Positions 36,421 to 48,076 are shown, numbered from the stretch's first letter. The stretch: DNA of 64,000 bases from Methylobacterium jeotgali (GCF_022179345.1 NZ_BPQR01000030.1:1-64000); one strand, 5' to 3'. The notes: generated by a model from the letters alone, not told the origin. Made by a program: numbers and translations.

Positions 36421-37137
36421 CTACTCGCGGATCAGCTTGCCGGAGTAGATCACGGGCCCCGTCGGCAGGCCCGTCGGGGAGCCGCCCGGCGGCTCGACGG
36501 AAACGGCGAAGCTCCCTTCGCCGCCTCGGGCGGTGCCGACCGGCAGGCTCATCCGCTCGGCCTCCGACCCGATCACGCCCATGGGCTTCGGCCCACCCTC
36601 CGCGCCGACGAACCAGAGCTGAAGCGCCCGGCCCGCGGGCGCCGTCGCCGCCACGGGGCGCACCTGAACGCTGCCGGTCGCCGTGTCGAGGCTGACGATC
36701 AGCGCCGGTGCCTCGCCGGCCGGGGTCACGACGGCGACGTAGCGCGCGCCGCCGGTCTCGGGCCGGCGGGCGAGATCGAGCCCGAGGGTGATCGCCAAGC
36801 AGGCCGCCGCGATCGCCGAAGCGAAGGCGGCGAGCCTCCAGGTCCGCACCTGCCGCGACAGGGCCGCGACGCGGTTGTCGTTGGCGGGCATGGGGGCAGG
36901 CATAGGGGCTGGGACGGGGGATGCCGCGAGCGCCGCCGCGATCCTGTCCCAGACGCCGGACGGCGGGTCCGCCGCCGGGACCGCCTCCGCGAGCGGCGTC
37001 AGCCGCGCCTCCCAGGCGCGGACCTCGGCGCGGGCATGGGGATCGGCCGCGAGGCGCCGCACGAAGGACGCTCGCTCCTCGGGCGAAAGCGTGCCGAGCA
37101 CGTACTCGGCGGCGGCGAGATCGTCGGGATCGCTCAT
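36421..37137 (-). CDS. RskA-type anti-sigma factor (238 aa)
   Basis: The N-terminal zinc-less anti-sigma domain (DLAAAEYVLGTLSPEERASF) precedes one membrane helix (about 98-118, LAAFASAIAAACLAITLGL). The periplasmic RskA C-domain (GRALQLWFVGAEGGPKPMGV) follows. It would hold the co-encoded sigma factor at the membrane until released by proteolysis. The start overlaps the sigma gene's stop (ATGA at 37134-37137). Confidence 0.9.
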   Translation of the reverse strand: MSDPDDLAAAEYVLGTLSPEERASFVRRLAADPHARAEVRAWEARLTPLAEAVPAADPPSGVWDRIAAALAASPVPAPMPAPMPANDNRVAALSRQVRTWRLAAFASAIAAACLAITLGLDLARRPETGGARYVAVVTPAGEAPALIVSLDTATGSVQVRPVAATAPAGRALQLWFVGAEGGPKPMGVIGSEAERMSLPVGTARGGEGSFAVSVEPPGGSPTGLPTGPVIYSGKLIRE

Positions 37138-37691
37138 GCGATCGCTCCGAGACAATCCTTGAGGGCGGCCAGCGAGCGGTGCAGCCAGGTCTTCACGGTG
37201 TTGACGGGGCTGCCGAAGCGCTGCGCCAGCTCCTCGCGGGAGTAGCCCTCGCAATAGGCCAGCACGACGCAGTCCCGCTGCCGGGGCTCCAGCCGGGCGA
37301 GGCACGCGGAGAGCGCGTCGCGATCGAGGAAGGACCGCTCTCCGTCGCTCGGATCCGCCAGCCGTTCCAACCAATCCTCCTCGTCCGGGGCGGGCGCCTG
37401 CGTCGCGTCGCGACGGCGCACCGAGTCGATGGCGCGATTGCGTGCGATCGCGCAGAGCCAGGAGAGCGCGCGGCCTCCCTCGGGCCGGTAGCCACCCGCA
37501 CTCTGCCAGACCGCCAGGAACACCTCCTGGAGCACGTCCTCGGCCGCGCGCCTGTCCCGTTGGATACGCAGGATCACCCCGAACAGTTTCGGGCCGGCGC
37601 CATCGTAGAGCGCCCGCAGCGCCGCCTGATCGCCGCTCGCGACAGCGCCGAGAAGGCGTGCGAACTCGTCGTCTCCGCTCACGGACGCCAC
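37134..37691 (-). CDS. SigK-like ECF RNA polymerase sigma factor (185 aa)
   Basis: Region 2: [20 protein letters not shown] and [16 protein letters not shown]. Region 4 [23 protein letters not shown]. The region 2-4 spacing is that of ECF sigma factors. Partner of the adjoining anti-sigma gene. Regulon likely includes its own operon and perhaps the nearby fasciclin gene. Confidence 0.93.
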   Translation of the reverse strand: MASVSGDDEFARLLGAVASGDQAALRALYDGAGPKLFGVILRIQRDRRAAEDVLQEVFLAVWQSAGGYRPEGGRALSWLCAIARNRAIDSVRRRDATQAPAPDEEDWLERLADPSDGERSFLDRDALSACLARLEPRQRDCVVLAYCEGYSREELAQRFGSPVNTVKTWLHRSLAALKDCLGAIA

Positions 37692-37834
37692 CTGCGCTCC
37701 CCCGCCCGTACCGATCTTCCGCTCGGCTTCGCGCGCTTTTTAACCAGCATTCGCACGCCGAGTCATATCCCGCCTCGCGGATGCGGCCCGCTCGGCGCGT
37801 TGATCGGGCCGGCGGCGGGGACTATCCCTGCCCG

Positions 37835-39262
37835 ATGACGAGCGCGCGCGAACCCATCCATGTCGTCGGCGGCGGCCTTGCGGGGTCCGAGGCCGCCTGG
37901 CAGCTCGCCGGGGGCGGCCATGCCGTGATCCTACACGAGATGCGCCCCGAGCGGCGCACCGACGCCCACCGGACGGACGGGCTGGCCGAGCTCGTCTGCT
38001 CGAACTCCTTCCGCTCCGACGATGCCAACGGCAACGCCGTGGGCCTGCTGCATCAGGAGATGCGCAGCCTCGGCTCGCTGATCCTCGCCTGCGCCGACCG
38101 GCATCAGGTGCCGGCCGGCGGCGCCCTCGCCGTCGACCGCGACGGCTTCTCCCGGGCCGTGACGAAGGCGCTCGAGGACCATCCGCTGGTGACGATCGCC
38201 CGCGGGGAGGTCGAGGGCCTGCCGCCGGAGGAATGGGGGCCGTGCATCGTCGCCACCGGCCCCCTCACCGCCCCGGCGCTGGCCGAGGCGATCCGCGGGC
38301 TGACGGGGGCGGAATCGCTCGCCTTCTTCGATGCCATCGCGCCGATCGTGCATCGCGACTCGATCGACATGGGCAAGGCTTGGTTCCAGTCCCGCTACGA
38401 CAAGGCGGGGCCGGGCGGCTCGGGGGCGGACTACATCAACTGCCCCCTCGATCGGGAGCAGTACGACGCCTTCGTCGCGGCTCTCGTGGCCGGCGAGAAG
38501 ACGCGCTTCAAGGAGTGGGAGGCCTCGACCCCCTACTTCGACGGCTGCCTGCCGATCGAGGTCATGGCCGAGCGCGGCCCCGAGACGCTTCGGCACGGGC
38601 CGATGAAGCCCGTCGGCCTCACCAACCCGCACGACCCGACCGTGAAGGCCTGCGCCATCGTCCAGCTCCGCCAGGACAACGCGCTGGGCACCCTCTACAA
38701 CATGGTCGGCTTCCAGACGAAGCTGACCTACGGCGAGCAGACCCGCATCTTCCGCACGATCCCGGGCCTGGAGAACGCCGAGTTCGCGCGGCTCGGGGGC
38801 CTCCACCGCAACACCTATCTCGACAGCCCCCGCCTCCTCGACGCAGGGCTGCGGCTGAAGGCGCGGCCGTCCTTGCGCTTCGCCGGGCAGATCACCGGCT
38901 GCGAGGGCTACGTGGAGAGCGCCGCCGTCGGGCTGATGGCCGGCCGCTACGCGCTCGCCGAGGCACGGGGGCAGGCGCTCGATCCCCTGCCGCAGACCAC
39001 GGCCCTCGGGGCGCTGCTTGCCCACATCACCGGCGGCCACATCGCCGTCGAGGACGAGGGGACGCCCCGCTCCTTCCAGCCTATGAACGTCAACTTCGGC
39101 CTCTTCCCGCCCCTGGAGCGGGCGCCACGCAACGAGACCGGCCGGCGCCTGCGCGGCCCTGAGAAGGCGGCGCTGAAGAAGCGGGCCCTCACCGACCGGG
39201 CGCGGGAGGATCTCGCCGCCTGGATGGCGGCGCAGGGCGTGCTGCCGGCGGCCGCGGAGTAG
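37835..39262 (+). CDS. trmFO: Methylenetetrahydrofolate-tRNA-(uracil-54) methyltransferase TrmFO
   Basis: Uses methylenetetrahydrofolate and FAD to form m5U54 in tRNA. The FAD-binding [10 protein letters not shown] lies at residues 12-21, with conserved [14 protein letters not shown] and [16 protein letters not shown]. 475 aa fits the family. ATG 37835 is chosen; the open frame upstream is antisense to the sigma gene and not protein-like. Next gene is convergent. Confidence 0.96.
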   Translation: MTSAREPIHVVGGGLAGSEAAWQLAGGGHAVILHEMRPERRTDAHRTDGLAELVCSNSFRSDDANGNAVGLLHQEMRSLGSLILACADRHQVPAGGALAVDRDGFSRAVTKALEDHPLVTIARGEVEGLPPEEWGPCIVATGPLTAPALAEAIRGLTGAESLAFFDAIAPIVHRDSIDMGKAWFQSRYDKAGPGGSGADYINCPLDREQYDAFVAALVAGEKTRFKEWEASTPYFDGCLPIEVMAERGPETLRHGPMKPVGLTNPHDPTVKACAIVQLRQDNALGTLYNMVGFQTKLTYGEQTRIFRTIPGLENAEFARLGGLHRNTYLDSPRLLDAGLRLKARPSLRFAGQITGCEGYVESAAVGLMAGRYALAEARGQALDPLPQTTALGALLAHITGGHIAVEDEGTPRSFQPMNVNFGLFPPLERAPRNETGRRLRGPEKAALKKRALTDRAREDLAAWMAAQGVLPAAAE

Positions 39263-39268
39263 GCCCTC

Positions 39269-39796
39269 TCACGTTCCTTCGAGGGCGAGCACGCGCCGGC
39301 CCGGCCGGTGGCCCTCGGCGCCGGTCTCGTGGAAGCCGAGCTTCGTCAGAAGGCCCCAGGAGGCGGTGTTCTCGGGCCGGCACTCGGCGAGCACGCCCCG
39401 CTTCGGGAAGCGCTGGCGCAGCGCCACCAGAACCCCCGCCACGGCCTCCGTGCCGTAGCCGCGCCCCCGCGCGGCCCCGCCGATCCAGTAGCCGATCTCG
39501 ATCGTTCCGGGACCGCGCAGATGCGCTCCGACGACGCCGACCAGGGTGCCGTCCTTCCGCGCGCGGGCACCGAGGAAGACGTCGGTGCCCCGCCGGCCGC
39601 TGGCGATGAGTCCCTGCGCGTCCTCGAGGGTGAAGGGGGCGGGCAGGAAGTCGACGGCGCCGGTGATGGCCGGGTCGTCGGTGAGGCGGCGCAGGACCTC
39701 GGCATCCTCAGCCGCGAGGGGTCGAACCGTCAGGCGCAGGGTCTCGACCGGCGGCAGGTCTGCGAGGCTGTCGGGGCGCGCGCGGCGGAAGATCAT
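39269..39796 (-). CDS. GNAT-family N-acetyltransferase (175 aa)
   Basis: RimJ/RimL-like acetyltransferase: ETLRLTVRPLAAEDAEVLRR at the start, the acetyl-CoA binding stretch IGYWIGGAARGRGYGTEAV (R/Q-x-x-G-x-G/A), then NTASWGLLTKLGFHETG. Substrate unknown. Single gene. Confidence 0.9.
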   Translation of the reverse strand: MIFRRARPDSLADLPPVETLRLTVRPLAAEDAEVLRRLTDDPAITGAVDFLPAPFTLEDAQGLIASGRRGTDVFLGARARKDGTLVGVVGAHLRGPGTIEIGYWIGGAARGRGYGTEAVAGVLVALRQRFPKRGVLAECRPENTASWGLLTKLGFHETGAEGHRPGRRVLALEGT

Positions 39797-39870
39797 TCTC
39801 GAACAGGTGGGGCGCCGGCCGCGGGCGTGTAGGCACGCCGGCGACGCGCCTTTCATCCCGGGAGGCCGTC

Positions 39871-39911
39871 CCAAAAACGCAAGCGCCCCCGGACCGGGGT
39901 CCGAGGGCGCG
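39871..39911 (-). terminator. Rho-independent terminator of lactate permease gene
   Basis: On the minus strand, GCGCCCTCGGACC and GGTCCGGGGGCGC pair, followed by TTGCGTTTTTGG. It lies 38 bp after the lctP stop. Confidence 0.75.
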
Positions 39912-39948
39912 TCTTGGTGGGCGAGCCGGCCGGACGGCCGGCGCGCGA

Positions 39949-41667
<1,719 letters not shown>

Positions 41668-41807
41668 GGGCGCGGCTCCTCCTGAGCGGCTCCCTCTTGG
41701 CGGGGAGCGGTCAAGCTCTGCTAACAGAGGGCCTTGGGGCGCTCAACGCGATCCCATTCTGAATGCATTGGAAACCGCGGTTTCTGTCTCACCGGTGCGG
41801 CGAGGTC

Positions 41808-42686
41808 TCAGGGGCCCCGCCGGCGCCAGGCGCGCCACAGCCGCCAGGCCCGGCGCCAGCGGGGGATCTCGACGACGCTCGACAGCGGGTCGTATCCGGC
41901 ACGGTCCATGGCATCGAGATACGCCGGCACAAGAGCGAGCGGCAGGAAAGCGGCGCGGGCGGCGGGCGCGATCGTGTCGCGGGCGGCCTCGTAGGCGGCC
42001 AGATGCCGGCGGGCGATGGTCCTCAGCTCCGTGCAGGCGCCCTTCAAGCCCGGTCCGCCGCGGCCGGTGACGATGTCCTCGCGGGTGACCCCGTAGCGGG
42101 CGAGCAGGTCGGCCGGCAGGTAGACCTGGCCGGAGCGGGCGTGCCAGGGCAGCGCCCGGAGGAGCCCGGTGAGCCCGTAGGCGACGCCCGCGTGCCCGGC
42201 GGCGGCCGCACCGCCCGGCTCGCTGCCGTCGCAGAGCACCAGGGCGCCCAGGCGGAACAGCGCCGAGGCGGTCTCGCCGCAGTAGCCCTCGAGGTCGTTC
42301 AGCCTCGGCATCGGGTCGTCGTAGAGGTCGAAGACGCGGGCGTCGATCAGGTCGACGAAGGGGCGGCGGCCGAGCCGGCGCCGGACGATGGCGTCCTCCA
42401 GCGCCGCCGCGACGGGGTTCGCCCGCACGTCGCCGCGGGCCTCGCCCTGGAGGGCGTCGCGCCACCATTGCAGGCGGATCTCGCCGGCCATCGGGTTGGA
42501 GGCGGCCTCCCGCACCCGCGCGATCGTCAGGCTGAAGGCGGTGAGCGCGAAGAGGTGCGGGCGGAACGCGGCCGGGGCGAACAGCGTCGCGACGTAGCGG
42601 TCCGGGTCGCCCTCGCGCACCAGAGCCTCGCAATGGGCGAGGGCGAAGCCGAGGTCCCTGCCGGGGGACGCCGCGCCCTCGCTCAC
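41808..42686 (-). CDS. Squalene/phytoene synthase-family protein, NDUFAF6-like (292 aa)
   Basis: All-helical trans-isoprenyl diphosphate synthase fold. The N-terminus FALAHCEALVREGDPDRYVA and the motif EIRLQWWRDAL match alphaproteobacterial members related to the human complex I assembly factor NDUFAF6. The Asp-rich motifs of true synthases are weak: the second site reads RLNDLEGYCGETAS. An enzymatic synthase role is therefore less likely. The GTG start overlaps the stop of the Mth938-like gene (GTGA at 42683-42686), so the two are coupled. Confidence 0.83.
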   Translation of the reverse strand: MSEGAASPGRDLGFALAHCEALVREGDPDRYVATLFAPAAFRPHLFALTAFSLTIARVREAASNPMAGEIRLQWWRDALQGEARGDVRANPVAAALEDAIVRRRLGRRPFVDLIDARVFDLYDDPMPRLNDLEGYCGETASALFRLGALVLCDGSEPGGAAAAGHAGVAYGLTGLLRALPWHARSGQVYLPADLLARYGVTREDIVTGRGGPGLKGACTELRTIARRHLAAYEAARDTIAPAARAAFLPLALVPAYLDAMDRAGYDPLSSVVEIPRWRRAWRLWRAWRRRGP

Positions 42687-43075
42687 GCGACGGCGATCAG
42701 GGCGGCGGCGACCTTGCGGTTCTCCGCCATGAGGATGTTGTAGGTGCGCGCGGCCGCCCCCGTCTGCATCACGTCGAGGCCGATGCCGGCCTCCTTGAGC
42801 CAGGCGCGCAGCTCCGCGGGCAGCGGCACGATGTCGAGGCCGGTGCCGAGAAGGAGCAGCTCGACGCCGCCGGCCGCCTCGCGCACCGCCCGCAGGGACG
42901 CGCGGTCGATCTCGGCCGCGCTCTCGGGACTCCACGCCTGGATGCCATGGGGCATCGCCAGGATCGAGCCGCGATGCGACATGTCGGCGAAGCGGAAGCC
43001 GCCGGCGCCGTAGGTGTCGATCGGGTAGCGGCCGGGGACGAATCCCTGGAGATCGCCGTGGGTGGGCTCGGCCAT
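42683..43075 (-). CDS. Mth938-like (DUF498) protein, NDUFAF3-like (130 aa)
   Basis: The whole protein is one Mth938 domain: YGAGGFRF, HRGSILAMPHGI, ELLLLGTG, then GAAARTYNILMAENRKVAAA at the C-terminus. Human NDUFAF3, a complex I assembly factor, has this fold. Overlaps the NDUFAF6-like gene and follows secF by 25 bp, so it is probably part of the yajC-secDF operon. Confidence 0.88.
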   Translation of the reverse strand: MAEPTHGDLQGFVPGRYPIDTYGAGGFRFADMSHRGSILAMPHGIQAWSPESAAEIDRASLRAVREAAGGVELLLLGTGLDIVPLPAELRAWLKEAGIGLDVMQTGAAARTYNILMAENRKVAAALIAVA

Positions 43076-43100
43076 GCGGCGGGGCTCGATCGCGTTTGAG

Positions 43101-44042
43101 CTACTCGGCCGGCTGCGGCACGCCGGCCCGGCCCGCCGCGCTGCGGGCGCCGGAGAGCTGAAGGCCGAGATAGATCAGCACCGGCGTCGAGACGAAGATC
43201 GCCGAGTAGGTGCAGATCACGACGCCGCAGAGCATCACCACCGCGAAGCCCCGGATCGCCTCGCCGCCGAACAGCACCAGGGCGGCCAGCGACAGGGCGG
43301 TGGAGATCGAGGTCATCACCGTGCGCGACATGGTGGAGTTGATCGAGAGGTTGAGCAGCTCGACCACGGGGATGCTCTTGTAGCGGCGCATCAGCTCGCG
43401 GGTGCGGTCGAAGACCACCACGGTCTCGTTGAGCGAGTAGCCGACGATGGTCAGGATCGCGGCGATCGAGGTCATGTTGAACTCGATGCGGGTGATGATG
43501 AAGATCCCGACCGTGAGCACGATGTCGTGGAGCGTGCCGACGATGGCGCCGAGCGCCAGCTCCCGTTCGAAGCGGAACCAGAGGTAGAGGAACACCGCCA
43601 CCACCGAGAGCACGACGCCGAGCGTGCCCGACTGCACCAGCTCGCCGGAGACGCGGGGCCCGACCGTCTCGGTGCGGCGGAACTCGTAGTCGGCGTCGAA
43701 GGCGGCATGCGCCTTGTTCATCACCGCCGTCTGGCCCTGCTCGCCGGGCTGGAGGGGGAAGCGCACCAGGATGTTGCCCTGGCCGCCGAGCTCCTGAACC
43801 TCGGACTCGCCGAAGCCGAAGCCGTTGGCGGTGTGGCGCACGGAGGCCACGTCCGCCTGGCCGGACTTCGCCTGCAGCTCGACGAGCGTGCCGCCCTTGA
43901 AGTCGATGCCGAAGTTGAGGCCCATCGTCAGGAACAGCACCACCGTCGCCACCGAGATCGCCGCCGAGAGCGGGAAGGTCAGGTGACGGAATCGCATGAA
44001 GTCGAAGTGCGACTCGTCGGGCCAGAGGCGGAGCAGGCGCAT
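43101..44042 (-). CDS. secF: Protein translocase subunit SecF (313 aa)
   Basis: Proton-driven accessory subunit of Sec export, acting with SecD and YajC. Conserved GLNFGIDFKGGTLVEL near the N-terminus and the MMPL-type six-helix core with IVGYSLNETVVVFDRTRE. The ATG at 44042 (MRLLRLWPDES) gives the family length; an upstream in-frame ATG (44135) would overlap secD. Confidence 0.97.
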   Translation of the reverse strand: MRLLRLWPDESHFDFMRFRHLTFPLSAAISVATVVLFLTMGLNFGIDFKGGTLVELQAKSGQADVASVRHTANGFGFGESEVQELGGQGNILVRFPLQPGEQGQTAVMNKAHAAFDADYEFRRTETVGPRVSGELVQSGTLGVVLSVVAVFLYLWFRFERELALGAIVGTLHDIVLTVGIFIITRIEFNMTSIAAILTIVGYSLNETVVVFDRTRELMRRYKSIPVVELLNLSINSTMSRTVMTSISTALSLAALVLFGGEAIRGFAVVMLCGVVICTYSAIFVSTPVLIYLGLQLSGARSAAGRAGVPQPAE

Positions 44043-44095
44043 GATCGGGTCTCGGTGTCTCTCGGGCGGGCCAGGTTCGGAGCGGCGTGAGCGCT

Positions 44096-45703
44096 CTAGA
44101 ACGGCAGGGCCTTCGGCCGGGCGTACCTGTACCACAGGGCGATCATCATCCGGGTCAGAGTCACCGCCGTGATCACGGTGGTGAGGATGCCGAGGATGAA
44201 GACCACCGCGAAGCCCTTCACCGGACCGGAGCCGAGGAAGAACAGGATCAGCGCGGCGATCGCCATGGTGGAGTTCGAGTCGATGATCGTCGCGAAGGCA
44301 CGGTCGAAGCCGGCTTGCAGCGCCGAGATCAGCGAGCGGCCGGCGCGGCTCTCCTCGCGCATGCGCTCGTAGATCAGCACGTTCGAGTCGACGGCCGTGC
44401 CGATGGTGAGCACGATGCCGGCGATGCCGGGCAGCGTCATCGTCGCCTCCAGCACCGACATCAGGCCGAGGATGAGGCCGACATGGACCATGAGGGCGAT
44501 GTTGGCGATGAAGCCGAAGGTGCCGTAGGTCGCGAACATGAAGGCGACGACGAGGCCGGCGGCCACCAGCGTCGCCATCTTGCCGGCCTCGATCGAGTCG
44601 CGCCCGAGGCCCGGGCCGACGACGCGGCGCTCGACCACGGTGAACTTCGCCGGCAGCGCGCCGGCCCGCAGCAGCACCGAGAGGTCGTTGGCCTGCTGGA
44701 CCGAGAAGTTCCCGGTGATCTGGCCGGAGCCGCCGGTGATGGCGGTGCGGATCACGGGGGCCGAGATCACCTCGTTGTCGAGTACGATCGCCATGCGGCG
44801 GCCGACGTTCTCCGAGGTCGCCTGCCCGAAGCGCTGGGCGCCCTTCAGGTTGAACTTGAAGCTCACCATCGGCTCGTGGGACTGCTGGTCGAAGGCAGGC
44901 TGAGCGTCCGTGAGGTCGCCGCCATCGGCCATCACCCGGCGCTCCACGGGCACCTTGGCGCCCTTCTCGTCCCGCGAGGGTAGCAGGTCGACGTCGCCGG
45001 AGGCGGAGTCGGAGAGCATCCGGAACTCGAGCTTCGCCGTCGAGCCGAGGAGCTTCTCGAGGCGCTCCGGGTTCTGCTCGCCTGGCACCTGGATCAGGAT
45101 GCGCTCGGCGCCCTGCTGCTGGATCGAGGGCTCGGTGGTGCCCGTCGAGTCGAGGCGGCGCCGGATGACCTCGATGCCCTGGCTGACGGCCCGGCGGGTG
45201 CGGTCGTTGATGCCGGCGTCCGTCAGCGTCAGGCGGATCAGCCCGTCCGGCTGCTCGGCGACGTCGACGGTGCGGCCGCCCGACTGGCCGACGAGGGGGT
45301 TCGAGATCGGCTGCGCCAGCTCCTGGAGCTTCGGCAGCACCTTGGCGCGGGCGGCCGCGTCGCTGATGCGCACCTGCGCGCCGCGGGGCTGGAGCTGGAT
45401 GCCGCCGTCGGCCCGCACCTGCTCCTGCTGGAGGATGCGGCGGATGTCGTCGCGCAGCGCCTTCGCCTGGGAGGCGACGAGCTCCCCCTGGTCGACCTCG
45501 AGCAGCAGCTGCGAGCCGCCCTGGAGATCGAGGCCGAGCACGATGGCGCGGGTCGGCACGATCCAGTGCGGCACCCAGGCCGGCAGGCTCGCCATGAAGC
45601 CCTTGCGCTGCTCGGGCGAGAAGAAGCTCGGCACCGCGAGGCTGAGGCCCACGAGGATGACGGCGAGCGTCGCGAAGATCTTGGCCTTGGAGAAGCGCAG
45701 CAT
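44096..45703 (-). CDS. secD: Protein translocase subunit SecD (535 aa)
   Basis: Proton-driven Sec accessory subunit. N-terminal TM, then VLGLDLQGGSQLLLEVD, a large periplasmic domain, and a six-helix C-domain with TLPGIAGIVLTIGTAVDSNV and IYERMREE, the family hallmarks. Second gene of yajC-secD-secF. Confidence 0.97.
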   Translation of the reverse strand: MLRFSKAKIFATLAVILVGLSLAVPSFFSPEQRKGFMASLPAWVPHWIVPTRAIVLGLDLQGGSQLLLEVDQGELVASQAKALRDDIRRILQQEQVRADGGIQLQPRGAQVRISDAAARAKVLPKLQELAQPISNPLVGQSGGRTVDVAEQPDGLIRLTLTDAGINDRTRRAVSQGIEVIRRRLDSTGTTEPSIQQQGAERILIQVPGEQNPERLEKLLGSTAKLEFRMLSDSASGDVDLLPSRDEKGAKVPVERRVMADGGDLTDAQPAFDQQSHEPMVSFKFNLKGAQRFGQATSENVGRRMAIVLDNEVISAPVIRTAITGGSGQITGNFSVQQANDLSVLLRAGALPAKFTVVERRVVGPGLGRDSIEAGKMATLVAAGLVVAFMFATYGTFGFIANIALMVHVGLILGLMSVLEATMTLPGIAGIVLTIGTAVDSNVLIYERMREESRAGRSLISALQAGFDRAFATIIDSNSTMAIAALILFFLGSGPVKGFAVVFILGILTTVITAVTLTRMMIALWYRYARPKALPF

Positions 45704-45768
45704 CCGCCGGTCCTGACGAGGTCTGTCGGCCCGGGTTCCACGTCTCCCGGGCGCCTACGATACGGGCC

Positions 45769-46101
45769 TCAGGCGGCCTTGACCGGTCCGCCCTTGACGC
45801 GGACCTCGGAGATCATCGTGCGCACCACGCGCACCCGCACGTTCGGGGCGATCTCGACCTCGATCTCGGAGGAATCGTCGGTGACCTTGGTGACGCGCCC
45901 GACGAGGCCGCCGTTGGTGACGACGGTGTCGTCCCGGCGCACGCCCTTGACCAGCGCCTGATGGTCCTTGACCCGCTTCTGCTGCGGGCGGAGGATCAGG
46001 AAGTACATGATCACGAAGATGAGGACGAACGGCACCAGCTGAAGGGCGACGTCCATGCCGCCGGCAGCGCCGGCCCCCTGGGCGAAGGCGGGGGTGATCA
46101 C
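45769..46101 (-). CDS. yajC: Preprotein translocase subunit YajC (110 aa)
   Basis: One membrane helix (LVPFVLIFVIMYFLILRP) followed by QQKRVKDHQALVKGVRRDD and VVTNGGLVGRVTKV, the YajC core. First gene of the sec operon. The ATG at 46101 is 184 bp from the divergent GGDEF gene's end; that gap holds no clear gene. Confidence 0.95.
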   Translation of the reverse strand: MITPAFAQGAGAAGGMDVALQLVPFVLIFVIMYFLILRPQQKRVKDHQALVKGVRRDDTVVTNGGLVGRVTKVTDDSSEIEVEIAPNVRVRVVRTMISEVRVKGGPVKAA

Positions 46102-46285
46102 GCGTGGAGACTCCTCAAGATGCGTTCAGGCCCGCGCCGCCGCCGGTCGCGGGGCGTCATCGGGGCTCTGCCGAAAAGCGCGCGGACTATAGCCACGGGC
46201 GACCCGAAAGCAACGACGGCGGACGCGTCGAAACAGCCGGTCCCCGGCGACGCGCGTTTCTCCGGGCTTCGCCACCCGCCCGCCG

Positions 46286-47038
46286 TCAGGCGGCGAGGTC
46301 CCCGCCGAAGCGGCTCGTGCGGTCGCGACCCGCCTGCTTCGACCGGTAGAGCGCGGCGTCGGCGGCGCGGTAGAGCCGGTCGACCCCGACGCCGGCCCGC
46401 GCGGCTGCGACGCCGAGGCTCACCGTCAGCCCCACCGCGGCCAGGGAGCCGGTGCGCCCGGCCGCCGCGATCGCGGCCCGGACCCGCTCGGCGAGCTCGG
46501 CCGCCTCGCCCTCCCCGGCCTCCGGAAGGAAGACCGCGAACTCCTCGCCGCCGATCCGCGCCGTCAGGGCCCCCTCTCTCGCGAGGGCGGCGAGCACATG
46601 GGCGATCGCCATCACCGCGGCGTCGCCGGCCGCGTGGCCGTGGGTGTCGTTGATGGCCTTGAAGCGGTCGGCGTCGATCATCACCATCGCCCCGCCGGTC
46701 TCCGCGCAGAGCGGCTCCAGCGCGGCGAAGAACGCCGACCGGTTGAGGAGGCCGGTCATGCCGTCCCGGTGCGCCGCGTCCTCGAGGCGCCGCATCATCC
46801 GGGTCAACTCGGCATTGGCCAGCGCCAGCCGGGCGTAGAGCTCCTCCGTCTTCGCCGCCCGGCGGTGGTTCCAGAAGCAGATCGGCGGGGCGAGGATCAG
46901 CGGGCAGAGCACCGAGAGGATCACGGTGATCCTCAGGTCGCCGAGGTCGAGCAGGGTGACCGTGCCGGCCGCGATCGTCACGGAGCCGGCGATGGCCATG
47001 GCGGTCTCGATCGCGGATTTTCTGAGCGCTGCGATCAT
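46286..47038 (-). CDS. Membrane GGDEF-domain diguanylate cyclase (250 aa)
   Basis: Makes c-di-GMP. Two hydrophobic helices (about 10-60) precede the GGDEF domain with DGMTGLLNRSAF, DADRFKAINDTHGHAAGD and the active site RIGGEEF. The inhibitory-site RxxD is absent (REGA in its place), so product feedback may be lost. No sensor domain beyond the membrane part. Confidence 0.93.
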   Translation of the reverse strand: MIAALRKSAIETAMAIAGSVTIAAGTVTLLDLGDLRITVILSVLCPLILAPPICFWNHRRAAKTEELYARLALANAELTRMMRRLEDAAHRDGMTGLLNRSAFFAALEPLCAETGGAMVMIDADRFKAINDTHGHAAGDAAVMAIAHVLAALAREGALTARIGGEEFAVFLPEAGEGEAAELAERVRAAIAAAGRTGSLAAVGLTVSLGVAAARAGVGVDRLYRAADAALYRSKQAGRDRTSRFGGDLAA

Positions 47039-47194
47039 CCCCGCCCCTCTGCGGCGTTCCGTCGTAGCGGATCGCGGTGAAGGCTGCGTTGCAGCGCCCT
47101 CGCGGCCCGATCGCTAACGCGAGGTTTCCCGCTGCTCAAGCCTGCTCTAAGGAGCCCCCGCGGCGGTCGGGCGCCGCTCTCAGGACACGCGACG

Positions 47195-48076
47195 ATGACG
47201 GCATCGAACGACCCGGCCCTGGCCACCCTGCTTCCGCTCCTCGAGCGCATCGCCACCGCCCTGGAGCGGGCGGCGCCCCGGCCGGAGCCCGTCGTGGACA
47301 CCGAGGCCGCCGATGCCTTCCTCTGGGGGCCGGAGCGGCGGCTCGTGCCGGTCCCGAAGGTCTCCCGCGTCGAGATGGGGCTCCTCACCGGCATCGACCG
47401 CAACCGCGATACGCTCGCCGAGAACACCGCCCGCTTCGCCGCCGGCCTGCCGGCCAACAACGCGCTCCTCTGGGGCGCGCGGGGCATGGGCAAGTCCTCG
47501 CTCGTGAAGGCGGTGCACGCCGAGATCAACGCCGCGAGGCCCGAGGGCGCGCGGCCGATGAAGCTCGTCGAGATCCATCGCGAGGACATCGAGGCGCTGC
47601 CCGACCTGATGGCGCTGCTGCGGGCCGATCCGCACCGCTGGGTGGTGTTCTGCGACGACCTCTCGTTCGACGCCGACGACACCTCCTACAAGTCGCTGAA
47701 GACGGCGCTCGACGGCGGCATCGAGGGAAGGCCGGACAACGTGCTGTTCTACGCGACCTCGAACCGGCGGCATCTCCTCGCCCGCGAGATGGTCGAGAAC
47801 GAGCGCTCCACGGCGATCAACCCCGGCGAGGCGGTGGAGGAGAAGGTCTCGCTCTCCGACCGATTCGGCCTCTGGCTCGGCTTCCACAAGTGCAGCCAGG
47901 ACGAGTATCTCGCCATGATCCGCGCCTACGTCGCCCGCTACGGGCTCGCCGTCGATGCCGACCGGCTGCGGGCCGAGGCGCTGGAATGGTCGACGACCCG
48001 CGGCTCGCGCTCGGGCCGCACCGCCTTCCAGTTCATCCAGGACCTCGCCGGACGCCTCGGGCAGCGGCTCGACTGA
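47195..48076 (+). CDS. DUF815 AAA+-like ATPase (293 aa)
   Basis: P-loop GARGMGKSSL (about 92-101), a Walker B-like WVVFCDDLSFD (about 149-159) and sensor-like FYATSNRRHL, followed by EVVEEKVSLSDRFGLW-type segment (AVEEKVSLSDRFGLWLGF). These match DUF815 proteins. Role unknown; cytoplasmic. Confidence 0.9.
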   Translation: MTASNDPALATLLPLLERIATALERAAPRPEPVVDTEAADAFLWGPERRLVPVPKVSRVEMGLLTGIDRNRDTLAENTARFAAGLPANNALLWGARGMGKSSLVKAVHAEINAARPEGARPMKLVEIHREDIEALPDLMALLRADPHRWVVFCDDLSFDADDTSYKSLKTALDGGIEGRPDNVLFYATSNRRHLLAREMVENERSTAINPGEAVEEKVSLSDRFGLWLGFHKCSQDEYLAMIRAYVARYGLAVDADRLRAEALEWSTTRGSRSGRTAFQFIQDLAGRLGQRLD

